A stretch of DNA of 64,000 bases from Cytidiella melzeri. Its lineage: Eukaryota > Basidiomycota > Agaricomycetes > Polyporales > Irpicaceae. This document shows, piece after piece, positions 1 to 11,042 of the stretch. Every line of letters begins with the position of its first letter. Within the stretch, counting starts at the first letter, position 1. The notes beneath the pieces were generated by a model. That model was not told the DNA's origin and made no database searches. It saw only the letters and a program-made list of their open reading frames with translations. Where the stretch lies: NCBI GenBank assembly GCA_022592445.1, contig JABYQR010000078.1, forward strand, positions 62,001 to 126,000, in the 5' to 3' direction. The translations under genes were made by a program, and so were the position numbers.

Positions 1-1
1 G

Positions 2-2560
2 ATAGAGCGTGAAGTGGACCAGATGCTGAGCGAATGGAGGAGTGTCGAGGACAGTGGCAAAAGCTTGAAAGATGCATGCGAACATATGCTAGAGGAACGA
101 GTAAGTGGCATGGCTCGTGTAATTTTCAGAGTTTTCAAGCTAGACACCACCTTTCACAGGATAAGCTTCTCGAGATGACGGAGTCAATATCTACGAGGCT
201 AGAATATTTCCAAGAATTAGAGCAGGCGACTCGTATGCTGAACCACCCAGGCGATTCGCTTGTACTGCAAACAGACTTTCTATACATGGTCGAGCGAGTG
301 GATGTGTGTATCGATTTTCTCAAGGCACACGTAGGTCTTACCTTGCATGCCAGTCTGTCCTGTGCTTAATCTGTCTTGCAGCGCCATTTCAAGGAGGCCG
401 AGATTTATCTTCTGCGCTTCCAGCAGTGTATGACACGCGCGATGACATTAATCAAGATGTATTTCGTCGGCTCTCTGAGAGCACTGGTGGCAGATGTATC
501 CAGGCGTATATCCGAGAAGGTCAGTGTGATGTCTCTGGTTTGCGTCCTTCTGACAAGATTGCAGGACGTGTCAACCACCGCACAAATGCATCTGCTCTAT
601 ACCAGATTTAGCTCTGTTTCACAACAACTGGCTCCTCTGCTGAGTGAATTGGAACGCCGAGCTACCGCCCACCCCGACGAGCTCTCAGCGCTCCTAGCCG
701 AATGCCATTCTGCCTACCTAAGTGCGCGCAAAGGTTTGCTGGTGCCTTTGTTGGTTGAAGAAATAAAGGGGCTGGATCCTGCCCGTACGGAGCTAGTGGA
801 ATTGGTACGCCACTGTTGTGAACGAACAATCTGATCGCTGACATTTCGCTAGACTCGTGCCGGATGCAGCTACTTGAAGCAGCTTTGCACAGACGAATTC
901 GATCTTTTCAGGACTTTTTTTGACTCTGGCGAAGAGCAGCTGTAGTGAGTCTATACGGTTCTCAGTGGTTCACAGTTTGATCTGGAGCTGCGGTCTCTAG
1001 TGCATACCTGGAAAATCTGTGCGACTACCTCTACGACGATCTCCGCCCTCGTATACTACATGAGCCTCGACTTACTGCACTCTGTGAGGTCTGTACCGTG
1101 TTACAAGCTTTGATGGTCCTCGACGTCCCCGAGCTTCCCTTTTCCTCTCCCGATTCCTTCTCATCGTCCCGTGATGACGAAGATGATTTCAATCTTGAAC
1201 TCTCGCGGAACGGCAGTAAAAACAAGAGTCTTCGAACTCTGCATATCAGCCATCTTCTGCAGATGGTTTTGCAAGACGCGCAAACGCGACTGTTCTTCAA
1301 AGCTCAGTCAGTTGTGCAGAGCGAGATCAAGTATTATGTTCCGAAGCCAGACGACCTCGCATATCCAGATAAGCTTATTGGTGCGTGCATCGGCGGCCTT
1401 TCGGACTACCAGGTTTAGTAATGATCTATTGCTTCAGCTGCGCGGAAGCCAATCTCTAGGTTCGAGATCAAGGAAAAGGAGAGTTTCAGCCAGCTCTTCC
1501 TGTTGAAGTCACTCGATAAGCAAGATACATGGTACCCCACCCTCCGAAAGACTGTTTGGGTTCTATCCCAGCTGCACGAGTTCGTCAAGGTAAATGGGAC
1601 GCTGTCCGTGCATGCTCTTATCTCAAAGTACACTTAACATCCAGCCAGCCATTTTCGACGACATCGCGCAAGAGGCAGTGAGCCTCTGCAAACAGTCGCT
1701 TGTCGCTGCTGCCGATGCCCTGAAAGCGAAGAGCGCGCCAACTGTCACGTTAGATGGACAACTGTTCCTTGTGCGGCATATACTCATTTTGAAAGAGATG
1801 ACACAAAACCTCGACTTTGCATCTTCTACGAAGGATAATGATGTTTTCGAGCGCATCGATCTTGGTGGCGTGACCGGTACGTTTGCTGAGCGTGGAATAC
1901 CTGCTTGTAGCTGAAACAGGTAGTTTCTCAGAGACACTAGCATCAATGCTTGGACGCACGACATCATTGTTGCCTAATGCCCTGTTCGCCTCCCTTGGCA
2001 TGCCCCGACAGGAGAGTTTGACGGATGTAAAACACGTAAGTGCACAGCCAGATTTTTTATGTAGACCGCGCGAATCATGTCCTCATGTTTAGGGCATCGA
2101 CCATGAACTGCGGCAAGCGTGCGAAGACGTAATCGCATTCTGTGCAAACAGTGTTTGCAAGCCTCTTCGGACGTGGCTTGAGCAGCGCATGGCATCCAGT
2201 GTGCCAATCGCAGTCTCGCAGCCCGTTCCTTCGTCGCAACCTCAGCAGGTTCTCTCGGAGTTCACCGTCGCATGTCACCGTGATCTCCGAGCTGCTGTGG
2301 CCAAAATCAGCTTGTACCTGGAAGATGACAGGACTGTGGCTGTATTGGTCAAGCACACCCAGGAGCGTATTATCGACGAATATATGGAGTTCCGCAGAGC
2401 CATATGGAGCACCGCTGTTGGCACGGACGCTCAAACGGGGGTGATGAATGAAGAGGCCCTCAGGGTGTTATTAGACGAGGTGTGCGGGAATAACAGTTCT
2501 GTAGCTGGACCGGCATCTGCGTCTCATTCCTAGGTTCTGCTGCTCTCTTTCTCGGGGTGA
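2..2560 (+). CDS. COG3: COG3, conserved oligomeric Golgi complex subunit 3 (5' end outside window)
   Basis: This is the C-terminal part of the Sec34/COG3 family, a lobe A subunit of the COG tether that acts in retrograde vesicle traffic at the Golgi. The reading frame is already open at the left edge and runs through about ten exons. Recognisable family segments in order are a Sec34-type stretch with LEYFQELEQ (about 207-235), the VDVCIDFLKAH and FKEAEIYLLRFQ block (300-420), a CSYLKQLCTDEFDLF-like block (about 862-912), and the conserved C-terminal helices up to about 2460. Introns are short, for example GTAAGT at about 103 and GTCAGT at about 520. The last exon either reads straight to a stop at 2531 or, more like the family, splices a 54-nt intron starting GTGTGC to end at 2560. 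No breaks were seen. The start codon lies upstream of the window. Confidence 0.85.
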
Positions 2561-3272
2561 TGAATTCAGATTCAAAAACATCCCGTATCCCTTAGTGACC
2601 TACTGGCGCACGGTCTTAGCCCTTCGAAACTCTTCGAAAGCCCTTCGATATGCAGAAGTACAGTAGAAAATGCTGTGCTTAGGGCAAGTCGCGTCGTTGG
2701 GCTGGTGTCACCTCCGCGGAGTTGCGATGAGGATGGTAAACGATTTATTTTCTTGGCTAAAGCATTGAACTGTTAGACCGCTGCAAGCACAATCCGAAGA
2801 CCTATGAGCTATGGCTGTTGTTTCGTCTCAGATTCTGGTAAAAAACGACGTCTCAAAGGCACACGCACATCAATCTAAGACCTGAATGGGCGCCGCACGA
2901 ACACTGGACGACTCTGACAAAGAAAGCCGGAGCTAATGGTAGAACTGGCCATCGTTCAACCGAATCAAAAGCAAGATAGCGCACTTGTATCATTTGGGGA
3001 TAGCAATTACAGTCGAAGGTATCACTTCATGCTTTGCCCTTTGGCTCTCGACAGCAATTGACGCTGTTTTTGTCTCGTGCACTACAACAACGCGCAGCAC
3101 AATTGAGCTTTGGGCTTTCTCGAGGGCCGTATCGGCCACGTATGCCACAGCCTTCCAACAGTGAGCTTGAGCCGCAACAACAACTGGCAGGTATAAAAGG
3201 ATGGCGAGGCCAGCGTGCCAGGGACACAACCATTCTGCAGCTACTTCTATACCTACGTACGCAAGAGCGAAT
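2561..3272. other. Intergenic, no gene seen
   Basis: The spacer between the COG3 stop and the next + strand gene has no coding stretch with a splice pattern or family match. A TATAAAAG sequence lies near 3192, about 80 nt before the ATG of the following gene, and is a plausible core promoter. Confidence 0.5.
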
Positions 3273-4337
3273 ATGAATGCGATACAGCACATTGCGTTTA
3301 ACCAGGTACGTGACCCGCACCGCTTGTCCTCAATATCCTCCGACATATATTATGCTTTCCAGCACGGTGACAACGAGCTCTCAGATGAGCAAAAGTTGAC
3401 CGTCGACGGCCACAAATGCCGGCGCACCCCGTGGTGGCAGTACTGTGCCATGAATCCTTTGCCAGTACACTGTGGACAGCATATCACCGCGCTGTACCTC
3501 AGGAACATAGCCTTCGACCACTTCAAAGATCTTGTAGATCTTGTCGACAAGCTACCGTCAATTCAGGAACTTTGCATCATCAGCTGCCCTGGGAGGATTG
3601 CAGCGGAGATGATACCTGTAGATGCTCTAACTCTCGGGCTCCTTCTACCTTGAACAATGTCGTCGTATCGGGCGTCTCCGCACCGATGGTCATTGCGAAG
3701 TGGCTCATGCACTCTGCAAACCCTTCGTACCAGGAAATGTGCTGGTCTCTCGAATTCTCGCTAGATACAGATGATGCAGTGTCCGAGACCACCTCCCAGG
3801 TTCTACGTGTCCTCGGCCCCACATTGACTGGCGTAGATCTCACCGTCGATGTATCCGGCAAACGGGACATCAGTAAGTCATCTACTCAAGTCAGCGATGA
3901 CAAGGCTGTGCTCATGGACTACTCCCTGTGCAGATTGTCAGGACTTGCTCTTGCCAGACTTCTCGCACAACACGGGGCTCACATCAGTTGAATTGCTCAA
4001 CGTAGTTCCAGGTTTTTGCCCTGCGGACTACCTTTCGTCCGTCTTCTCGACAGTAAACTCTACGAACGTAAAGATGATACTCGTGGAATTCACCATTGAT
4101 ACTATTGAGCAGGCGGAGTTGAATGGTCTCGACTTCGCTGCTTTCGAAAGAGTATTGCTGCATGAAGGCAGGTTCCCCAAGTTGCACGCAGTCTCTCTAA
4201 ACGCCACCCCGTCTTCGGATGAAGGCTTCCTTACTCAGGAGTACATCGGGCCCATCATCCTTGAGAAGGTACCTGATTTGGTCGAGAGCAGGATCACTCT
4301 CCAAGCTACCCTGTGCCCGTTCAAGTTCACTGGATAG
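3273..4337 (+). CDS. F-box/LRR-like protein of an expanded basidiomycete family, with a frame break
   Basis: The ATG at 3273 opens a short exon that splices (GTACGT to TTCCAG) into a frame with HITALYLRNIAFDHFKDL and LPSIQELCIISC. It then continues in another frame with NNVVVSGVSAPMVIAKWLMH and ends, after an intron at about 3874-3933, with FSHNTGLTSVELLNVVPG. This order of hydrophobic LRR-like blocks is typical of the large lineage-specific F-box-like families of polypores and other Agaricomycetes, which often act as substrate adaptors of SCF ubiquitin ligases. I do not see a clear F-box at the N-terminus. Between about 3600 and 3645 the reading shifts by one base without a good intron, so this copy may be a recent pseudogene or the gene may use an intron I do not recognise. 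The family assignment is by pattern only. Confidence 0.5.
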
Positions 4338-4524
4338 GAGGATCAGCAGGAAGGGGGTCAATTGCATTGGATGATGATAATTATTTATCTGTAATGCAGC
4401 GTGTTATCAAGTATATCGAGTTATCGTTGACGGTTTAAGACTGCTTTCTAAGAAACAGTACTTCCTTAGTCAGTATTCACAAAAGCTGCTCTGCTCTCAC
4501 CTGCTGTACTGTAACGCTCGCTGT

Positions 4525-5570
4525 TCATGAAATGTACGAAGGAAGGCCCCATCGCTCCGGAACGAAGTCTTCTAAGGATTTGAGGGTTAAATCTGGCTGC
4601 TCTAGTACTGAGACTGTTCCCATGCCACAGTCACCCAAACTCAATAGCTGAGGGTCCGGGACCCACACCACTACAAGACAATGAAGGCGAGACGTCAGCT
4701 CCTGTGTATTCCGTGGGACATCAGCCTTGCCTTTCATTCCCGCGTGCTTGCCGGCTTGTACACCTGGAATGGCATCTTCGATTACTAGGCCTTTTGCTCG
4801 CTCAAGCCTTTGAGCATCGGTGATGTGTGCCCCACCGTCTTCTCCCTCACCTACATTTCTACCCAAACATGATCTTGCTGTTACCAAGAAGATGTCCGGA
4901 TGTGGCTTTCCTCTCCCCGGTCTGATTAGACCGTCGTCTGCACAAACGACTTTGTCTTCGAAGTGCCCAAAGAGGTCATCCATGAGATGCGAGGACTTCT
5001 GCTCGTAGTTTCGTCGTTGTGATCCCGTCGCGACGGCCATCGGAATTTTGTGGTGATGAAGGTGCTGTACGAGTTTCAGTACCCCTGGTAGAGGTTGGAC
5101 AGATGGCCAGAGCTCGTCCTGTCCGGCACGACGCTCCGCGAGGTATGAGTCGATGGTGAACTCCTCCGGTAAGTCTGGAAAAAATGAGAGCAGATGAGCA
5201 GCTGCATCTCGCTCCGCTGAAATAACTTATATAATGAGCACGCAGGGAAACCATCAACCTAAGTAGATGTCTACGTACGTTTGCCCATGAGACCAGCTTT
5301 GATATCCCAAGTCATTGCCTTTCCATATCGTGCGAGGATGTTATCTGTATACGACGAGTTGGTATAAAGTATCCTCTCTGAGATGTGTCTACAGCACTTG
5401 TTACTTCCGTATACACCCTTTCCGAATCGATTAGAAGACCTGTGTATTATGCATCGGGTGATTGGAAAGCGCGAAATTGCTTTCAGCTGTGCCCGTAGCC
5501 TGTCCGCAAGCTGTAGATGCTTACCATCCATGTCAAAAATAACATACTCAATTTCTGCGGCTGCCGCCAT
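4525..5570 (-). CDS. HAD-superfamily phosphatase (pseudouridine-5'-phosphatase/GS1-like)
   Basis: Five exons can be joined exactly: 5570-5525, 5439-5398, 5344-5279, 5216-4731 and 4670-4525. The joined protein starts MAAAAEIEYVIFDMDG, and the nucleophile motif DxDG (Asp13 and Asp15) continues across the first intron as LLIDSE. A cap helix segment follows (ILARYGKAMTWDIKAGLMGK), then motif II MAVATGSQRRN, the KPHPDIFL lysine motif and the acidic motif IEDAIPGVQAGKHAGMK. This is the order of subfamily IA HAD hydrolases of the HDHD1/GS1 type, which dephosphorylate pseudouridine 5'-phosphate or small sugar phosphates. The exact substrate is not visible. The last intron (4671-4730) starts with GC rather than GT. 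The gene looks intact and is probably cytosolic, because no signal peptide is seen. Confidence 0.85.
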
Positions 5571-5879
5571 TGCCAACCAGAGTACGGGTGAGATGGTAAG
5601 CTGGTAACACTCAAGCCAGAAAGGGCCGCGGGAAATGAGAACTCCGGTCAATCCAGATCCGATCAATCCTCGGCGCCTAAATCTGTTTGACACCACCGCT
5701 CACAGTCACCGTTCATGCGGTGTTTGTGAATGCCAACTTGCACAAACACTAAGGTAGACCCAGTACACTTACAGCCACATCACATGATGGAGTGTGACAG
5801 CACTTACACCAATTTGGCAGAGGGCTCACAGTGTAAAATCAAATCCTTGATCACCAATGCATACATTGAAAGTGTACTG

Positions 5880-6570
5880 TCACAGACTTTCCATGTTTCT
5901 ACAAGACTTGCCTTACCAGGCAATGGTATCATTGGGAATATTTAAGTGCTTATCTGGCACTTATCCAGTGCTTATTTGGGGTCTATTTAGACCCTTATCC
6001 AGCACTTATCTGGCAATTATCAGGCACTTATTCCGGCGCTTATTCTCAGTGCCTATCAATTGATGCGCTGATGCGCTCCTTTCCTTATCCGTGTATCACA
6101 TGATAGAACTCTCTGGAACCTATTAGAATCTTGTGGAACCTTGGAGAACCTTGTGGAACCTTGTGGAACATGCTGGAACTATGATGTCATAGTTCTTAGA
6201 ACCTTCTGGAAAAGTCTAGCCTTGTCTTAGAACAAGCTAGAACAAGTCTAGCCTTGGAACTGGGTCATGGGGTCAGGTCATGGGAACAATTGCTATTGGT
6301 TGATTATTGAAGTGGCACCACTAGGGCATAGGGCATGCTTAGTAAGGTAGATTACTTTGCTTACTCATGTAGGTATTAGGGGTCTTAGGGTAGTACATGG
6401 GGTCCTCCCCTTCATGTATATATAGAGGCACTCCTGAGGGCATATTCCCTCAGTCTTATCCACTCTGTTGATCAAGGACTACTTTGTACTCCCCAGTACT
6501 CACTCTCACCAACACTCTACTCTCTATCTCACTATTTCCCCTCAAGTCAAACACTTATCTGGTGAGTGTA
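5880..6570 (+). repeat. LTR-like promoter relic with tandem U3 repeats
   Basis: From 5940 to 6060 a degenerate unit resembling GCACTTATCTGG recurs about eight times. From about 6112 to 6180 a second unit resembling TTGTGGAACC recurs. A TATATATA box lies near 6416-6424, followed about 145 nt later by a pyrimidine-rich leader that ends CACTTATCTG|GTGAGTG, a strong 5' splice donor, and then a T-run. Two short-repeat arrays, a TATA box, a leader and a splice donor match the U3-R-U5 layout of an LTR promoter. No internal gag-pol follows; a LINE begins directly downstream in the opposite orientation. Boundaries and target duplication could not be fixed. The same layout is seen at 7640-8365 and 23220-23955. 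Confidence 0.5.
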
Positions 6571-6679
6571 ACCTTTTTTTTTTTTGTGGAAGAGTGTGTG
6601 CCGTCACGCGTGACAGTGCTGGCGGCAGGCAGTCAACAAGGTCGACTCCACATTCCGCCCACTGTAGTAGGAAATTTTC

Positions 6680-7640
6680 ACCCCATCAATCCAAAAGGGA
6701 AAAAATGCCTTTACGCACAAAGTGTGGGGCTCGGCGCACCCTGTCCAACCCAGTAGAGGGTGGACTATTACAGGGGGCCCATACCCACTAAAAACCCGAT
6801 GGTCAATCCAATCTAAGGGAAGGTCGTGGTCACGGTTGAGAACATTGCTCCAGGTTTGTAGGACTAATTGTTTTGGTAGTTTCCGTTTACTGTATTTTGG
6901 TTTTGTCAGTTCACTGTCCATGATGACTCGTATGTTCATTGCCGTTAGCCACTTCCAGTCGATTTCTCTGATGGAGTGTGGTTCCCCCTTGCGGTCAATG
7001 TGCCTCTCGCAGCGTAGTCTCCAGATGAGGTGGGTGGACTTGGTCATCATGATGCGGTAGAACTGCGATAGGCCCGGTTGGCGTTACCCATCGGGGGTGG
7101 TGAAGTCGGCGAGTGGTGCACCGAGTAAGTTGCCAATATGCTTGCCAGGTCATGGGGTTGCTGAAGCTTTTAGTTTCCATAGTGCTTTGCAGAGGGCCCA
7201 GATTCGAGTGCAGTCTGGGGCTACACATTGGGCGAGAATGTGGTTGATTGAGTCTTCCTCGTCGCACAGATTGCATGTGTGCCGTTCTTCGAAGTTTGGG
7301 ATGTGCGCCCAGAACTTTCCTACTTTTAGTGAGTTGTGCATTACCCTCCATAGGAAGTCAGAGATTTTCCTGCTAATGTCTTTGTGTCGGAGGCTTTTCC
7401 AGATGCGGCCTCGGGTTGGGTAGGTTCCTCCTAGGTGGTCGTGCACGCAATGTTATGTTCTGTCAAGGTTGTCTTCCGCTGCTGGTCATGGTACTGGCGG
7501 GTGTGCCATCCGAACCCGTGTGTACACGATGGATTGTATTAGGGATGACGCTTTCACACCTGTTAGGTTCCAGTTGTTTGGGACCTGCAGGTCTATGTTC
7601 GTGGGTGGCTCGAGGTGTGCACCTTGTGACACGGAGACAA
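6680..7640 (-). pseudogene. LINE C-terminal zf-RVT zinc-knuckle region
   Basis: After the nested insertion the LINE resumes with VPNNWNLTGVKASSLIQ, then DISRKISDFLWRVMHNSLKVG and the zinc-binding motif CNLCDEEDSINHILAQC (CxxC...HxxxxC). The tail reads WRLRCERHID and NVLNRDHDLPLDWIDHRV. This is the zf-RVT module found at the C-terminus of many LINE ORF2 proteins. It is split over three frames. The element's 3' end is not sharply defined but falls near 6600-6700. Confidence 0.75.
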
Positions 7641-8365
7641 GGCTCAACATGACAGACAGGGACACAAAGTGGATATCGACGAGGAGGTGGTGGCAGGCGT
7701 GTAGCACAGTGCTCTCACCAGCTATCAGACTTTATACAAGTTATCTAGCCCAGTAAAGACCAAGTTAGTATTCTGACTACCAGCTATGTAGTACAGAGGG
7801 GATTTGCTTACCTAGCCCAGTAAAGACCAAGAGGTCGAGATGGGGGCTAGGAGCATACATGCAGCAGTATATATAGACTTCAGGGACCTGCGCACAGACC
7901 ATGTTGAGGGCAGGCTTTGCAAGAAGCCGTGTGAACGAAGAACAAAAGAACTACCTAAAGGAGAACAATAGCTATTGTCTAGACCTTGCCAAGAACTCTA
8001 CTCGTGAGAGAATCTATCTAAAAGGAGACCAACTATTGTATTCCATTCCCACACCCGTGAGAACATCCTTCCATAAAGAGAACAATAGAGGAAGAACAAT
8101 AAGGAGCCCATGTGAACAGTATCTATGACGTCAAACCCTAGCTATGGGCTGAGCCATGTGCTTGTAGCCATGTGGTCTTACTTAAGCTAAGTCACATGCC
8201 AGTGTGACGTAGTAGCAAGTAATGTGACCGTGTGGAGCGTCTAAGCCACGTGATACGGGCGCTTAATAGACGTGAAAAGGGAGTTTATGCAGAGAAGGTT
8301 GCAACTGAGCTGCAGCCCGGAGTTTTACAGATAAAAACAAGAGGTAAATTGCGAAAATTAAGGGC
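7640..8365 (-). mobile_element. LTR-like insertion inside the LINE, with TATA box and repeat-flanked candidate intron
   Basis: The LINE protein frame stops making sense between the RNase H end (about 8365) and VPNNWNLTG (about 7610). The inserted DNA, read on the minus strand, has an upstream part with repeated TATTGTTC-like units and a perfect ACAATAGCTATTGT palindrome, a TATATATA box near 7870, then a leader. The leader contains CTTGGTCTTTACTGGGCTAG at 7831-7812 followed at once by GTAAGC, and the same 20-mer again at 7764-7745, giving a possible 67-nt intron. A second copy, inverted, fills 63276-64000 and also carries about 25 bp of LINE sequence at its start. It looks like a solo LTR that has travelled with the LINE; target duplications were not found. 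Confidence 0.6.
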
Positions 8366-8369
8366 TAGT

Positions 8370-9584
8370 CAGGCCATCCATGACACCTTGGTTCGCAAGT
8401 TCGTCCGCCTCATTGTTTCCAGTGGATCCGGAGTGTCCCTTCACCCACTCGAAAGTTGTTATTGCTGACCTCTGTTGCAGGTGGTACGCCGCACTTCAAA
8501 AAAGGTCTGCGTTGTCAACACTGGTCCATCCTCGATCGCGCCATTTCTGGAGGTGAGTATTTAAACCGTCAATTGTGTATTGTGAGTCGCTGACAATGTG
8601 AAGTGGTCTGGACTCAGGTGTCAGGGCAGCGACACGTTGTATGGCCAGCATTTTGCCAGCCTGGTTGGTTTGTGTGGGCCCTGGGACTCTGATGGCTAAG
8701 TTGCGTGGGTCGCCTGTGCCGTACCATATTCCGGGACCGGCGTGAGCATTTGCGGCGCCGTTGTTCAGGCAAGCTCCGTTAGTGTATACCGTGGGGATAT
8801 CACTACAGCGGATTGCGGGGGTCGGTGGTCGGTGCGCTGGTTTGCATGAGGTGATCGCGGGGTTTGTGAATACTCGGAATCCGTCAGAGACATTATCACC
8901 GTTGGTCACACTGGGGTTAAAGGTGAGTGAAGATCCTTCAATCCTTGCCTTACAGTTTTTTTCCTTTCTATGTTGGGTTAGCGTGAGTCTGTCATCTGGC
9001 GGGGTGGCTGCTGGGTGCCATTTATTTTGGAGGTTGTTCAGCAATCTTGAGGCTGTGTCGCAGCATTTTGATGGGTGTGTGCAACCTAGTCGTTCTTTGT
9101 CTTGTGTACACATCTGACACGAGCATGCAGGCCTGCCTGTGTGGTGTGGGAAGTCTGGGCACGTTCGCTTCAGGACATCTAGAAGGTCACCAACGGTGAA
9201 GACGCCATGATTATTGAGAAGGCATTGGCCGGAGGCAGAGTGGATCAGTCTACGGAGTGGTTCTTTAGCACCTATATGGTGCCAGATTGGTAAGTCATGT
9301 TTTAGTCTGGTTGATACGTTAATAGCGGCTAAATTTGTGTGGTATTTGTTGGCAACTTTCACCATTTGCTTCAAAGATTCGGGGAGTTTTGATTTGGAAT
9401 GGACACTCGTATGCCACGTTTGAGTATAGACCATATCTTGCTCGTCCGACAGTACACAGCTGTCGGCTACCAGGGTGTTTCTTGCGATGAGGTGGTCCGC
9501 TATGTACGTCCAGGTGGGTCGTTTATTGTCTCGCCGTAGGTATGTGGCGAGCCAGGTGAGTTCCACTGCTTCGTTCCATGCCAC
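8370..9584 (-). pseudogene. LINE connection and RNase H domain, two catalytic residues changed
   Basis: A frame of 362 codons ends near 8496 and its continuation in another frame runs to about 8365. RNase H motifs are present in order: VYTNGACLNNG, AGKMLAI, IVSDSQYTIDGL and, in the shifted frame, WVKGHSGSTGNNEADELA. The first motif should read TDG; the Asn codon is at 8778-8780. The second should read GEM; the Lys codon is at 8652-8654. The third Asp and the C-terminal His/Asp motif are retained. The domain normally removes RNA from the RNA-DNA hybrid and must be inactive here. Confidence 0.85.
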
Positions 9585-10888
9585 CAGGTTGAGGATTTTA
9601 GCCCACCGTCTTTGAAGGGCATTGTCAGGGTACCAGCGTTGACTGGTGGCGCCCTTTTTTTGTCCCAGATGAAGTCTTGGACCATCTTGCGTATTAGGGT
9701 TTCTGTCGCTTTGGGCATGCCTTGGACTTTGGTTAGGTATTGGGTCATACCTGCCACTATCATTTGCACAATCAGCCGTTTGCCTTTTAGTGTGGGTTTA
9801 CACTTGCTCCATCATTTCAGAGCGGTGTTAATTTTGTTAATTACAGGTGTCCACGGTGTTTCAGCATGCGTGCGGTTGCCTATCCAGGCACCCAGCATGC
9901 GTGTAGTGTTACCGTCTGGTATTACTGGGACGTCGTTTGGTAGGGGGATTGCATTTTGTGATAGTCACCTGGTATTCACGACTGATTGGCGGTATTCCAG
10001 TGTTCCAATGGGGATGGCAATTGTCTTGTCCTTGTTGAATTTGGCTCCAGATGCCATGCACCATGTGTCAAGGATATGTTCCAGGTCACCAAAGCTGTCT
10101 GTTTCAGAGAGGAAGGATGTTGTATCATCTGCGAACAGGGACACCACTGATTGGCTTGGTGCCTTAGGGATTTGTATTCCGTGGATGTTTGATGCACGTA
10201 TCATACATGCTAATGGTTCAATCGCTAGGTCAAAGAGCAGGCAGGACAGTGGGTCTCCTTGCCGTACCCCCCGGGTGACTCGAAAAGGTGTGCTAAGTTC
10301 CCCGTTGATGATCACTGTTGTATACGCTGAGCTATATAGCGATTTTACGGTGTTGCGGAATTGGTGAGGTACTTCATATTTATCCATGGTTTCCCAGAGG
10401 TAATTGTGTTTCATTTTATCATAGGCTTTCTCTTGGTCAAGGCCTACAATGAGTCCGTTGTTTGCTTCTGCTTCCGCATAATCGACCATGAGTGAGGTGA
10501 GTCGTATTTGGTCAGTTATGCTCCGGCCTTTGATGAAGCCTGCCTGGTCTTTGTGGATGATTGTAGGTGCGTGGGTTGCAAAGCGGGCTGCTAGGGCTTT
10601 GGAGAAGATTTTGTAGTCTGTGTTAAGGAGCGTGATCAGACGGTAATTTGCAATGTCTCATGTGTTTGCTTTATTTGGTTTCAGGATTGGGCACATCCAG
10701 CCCTCAGTAAAGGTAGATCCCGTTGCCATTCCATGGTTCTCAATATTGTTATAAACAGCGGTGAGTGTTTTAACTACGTCAAATGTAGGTGTGTCTGACG
10801 TTTGCAACTTCTGGTATCGCTGATCTAGGGATTTCCAGGGTTCATAGGGGAGGCCATCCAGCCTGGTCGCTTTTCCGGATTCCGACAT
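9500..10888 (-). pseudogene. LINE reverse transcriptase domain, broken
   Basis: Fragments in two frames give a complete order of RT blocks: GWMCPILKP, IANYRLITLLNTDYK, HKDQAGFIKGRSITDQ, GLIVGLDQEKAYDK (block A), RGVRQGDPLSCLLFDLAIEP (block B), SLFADDTTSFL (block C, catalytic FADD near 10125) and GAKFNKDKT. A TGA at about 10654-10656 interrupts the sequence before IANYR, where a Trp or Arg codon would be expected. The thumb region lies near 9769-9500. The catalytic aspartates survive, but the frame is lost. Confidence 0.85.
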
Positions 10889-11042
10889 CCGCAGCGCAAG
10901 TCGTACGGTGGCGGCGTTGGTGAGGTCAGCGAGGTCTTCTTGGGTGTGTTGTGGGAGGACGCGTTCAGTACTTGCAAGGACCTCATTTATGGCGGCTCGT
11001 CGTGTGTTGCTGGTGATTGGGTTGTGATCAGCGTACTGAAGG

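Noticed and set aside
2990..3346. Minus-strand open frame with hydrophobic stretches upstream of the F-box-like gene
   Set aside because: It overlaps the start and first intron of a better supported plus-strand gene, and its hydrophobicity follows from base composition.
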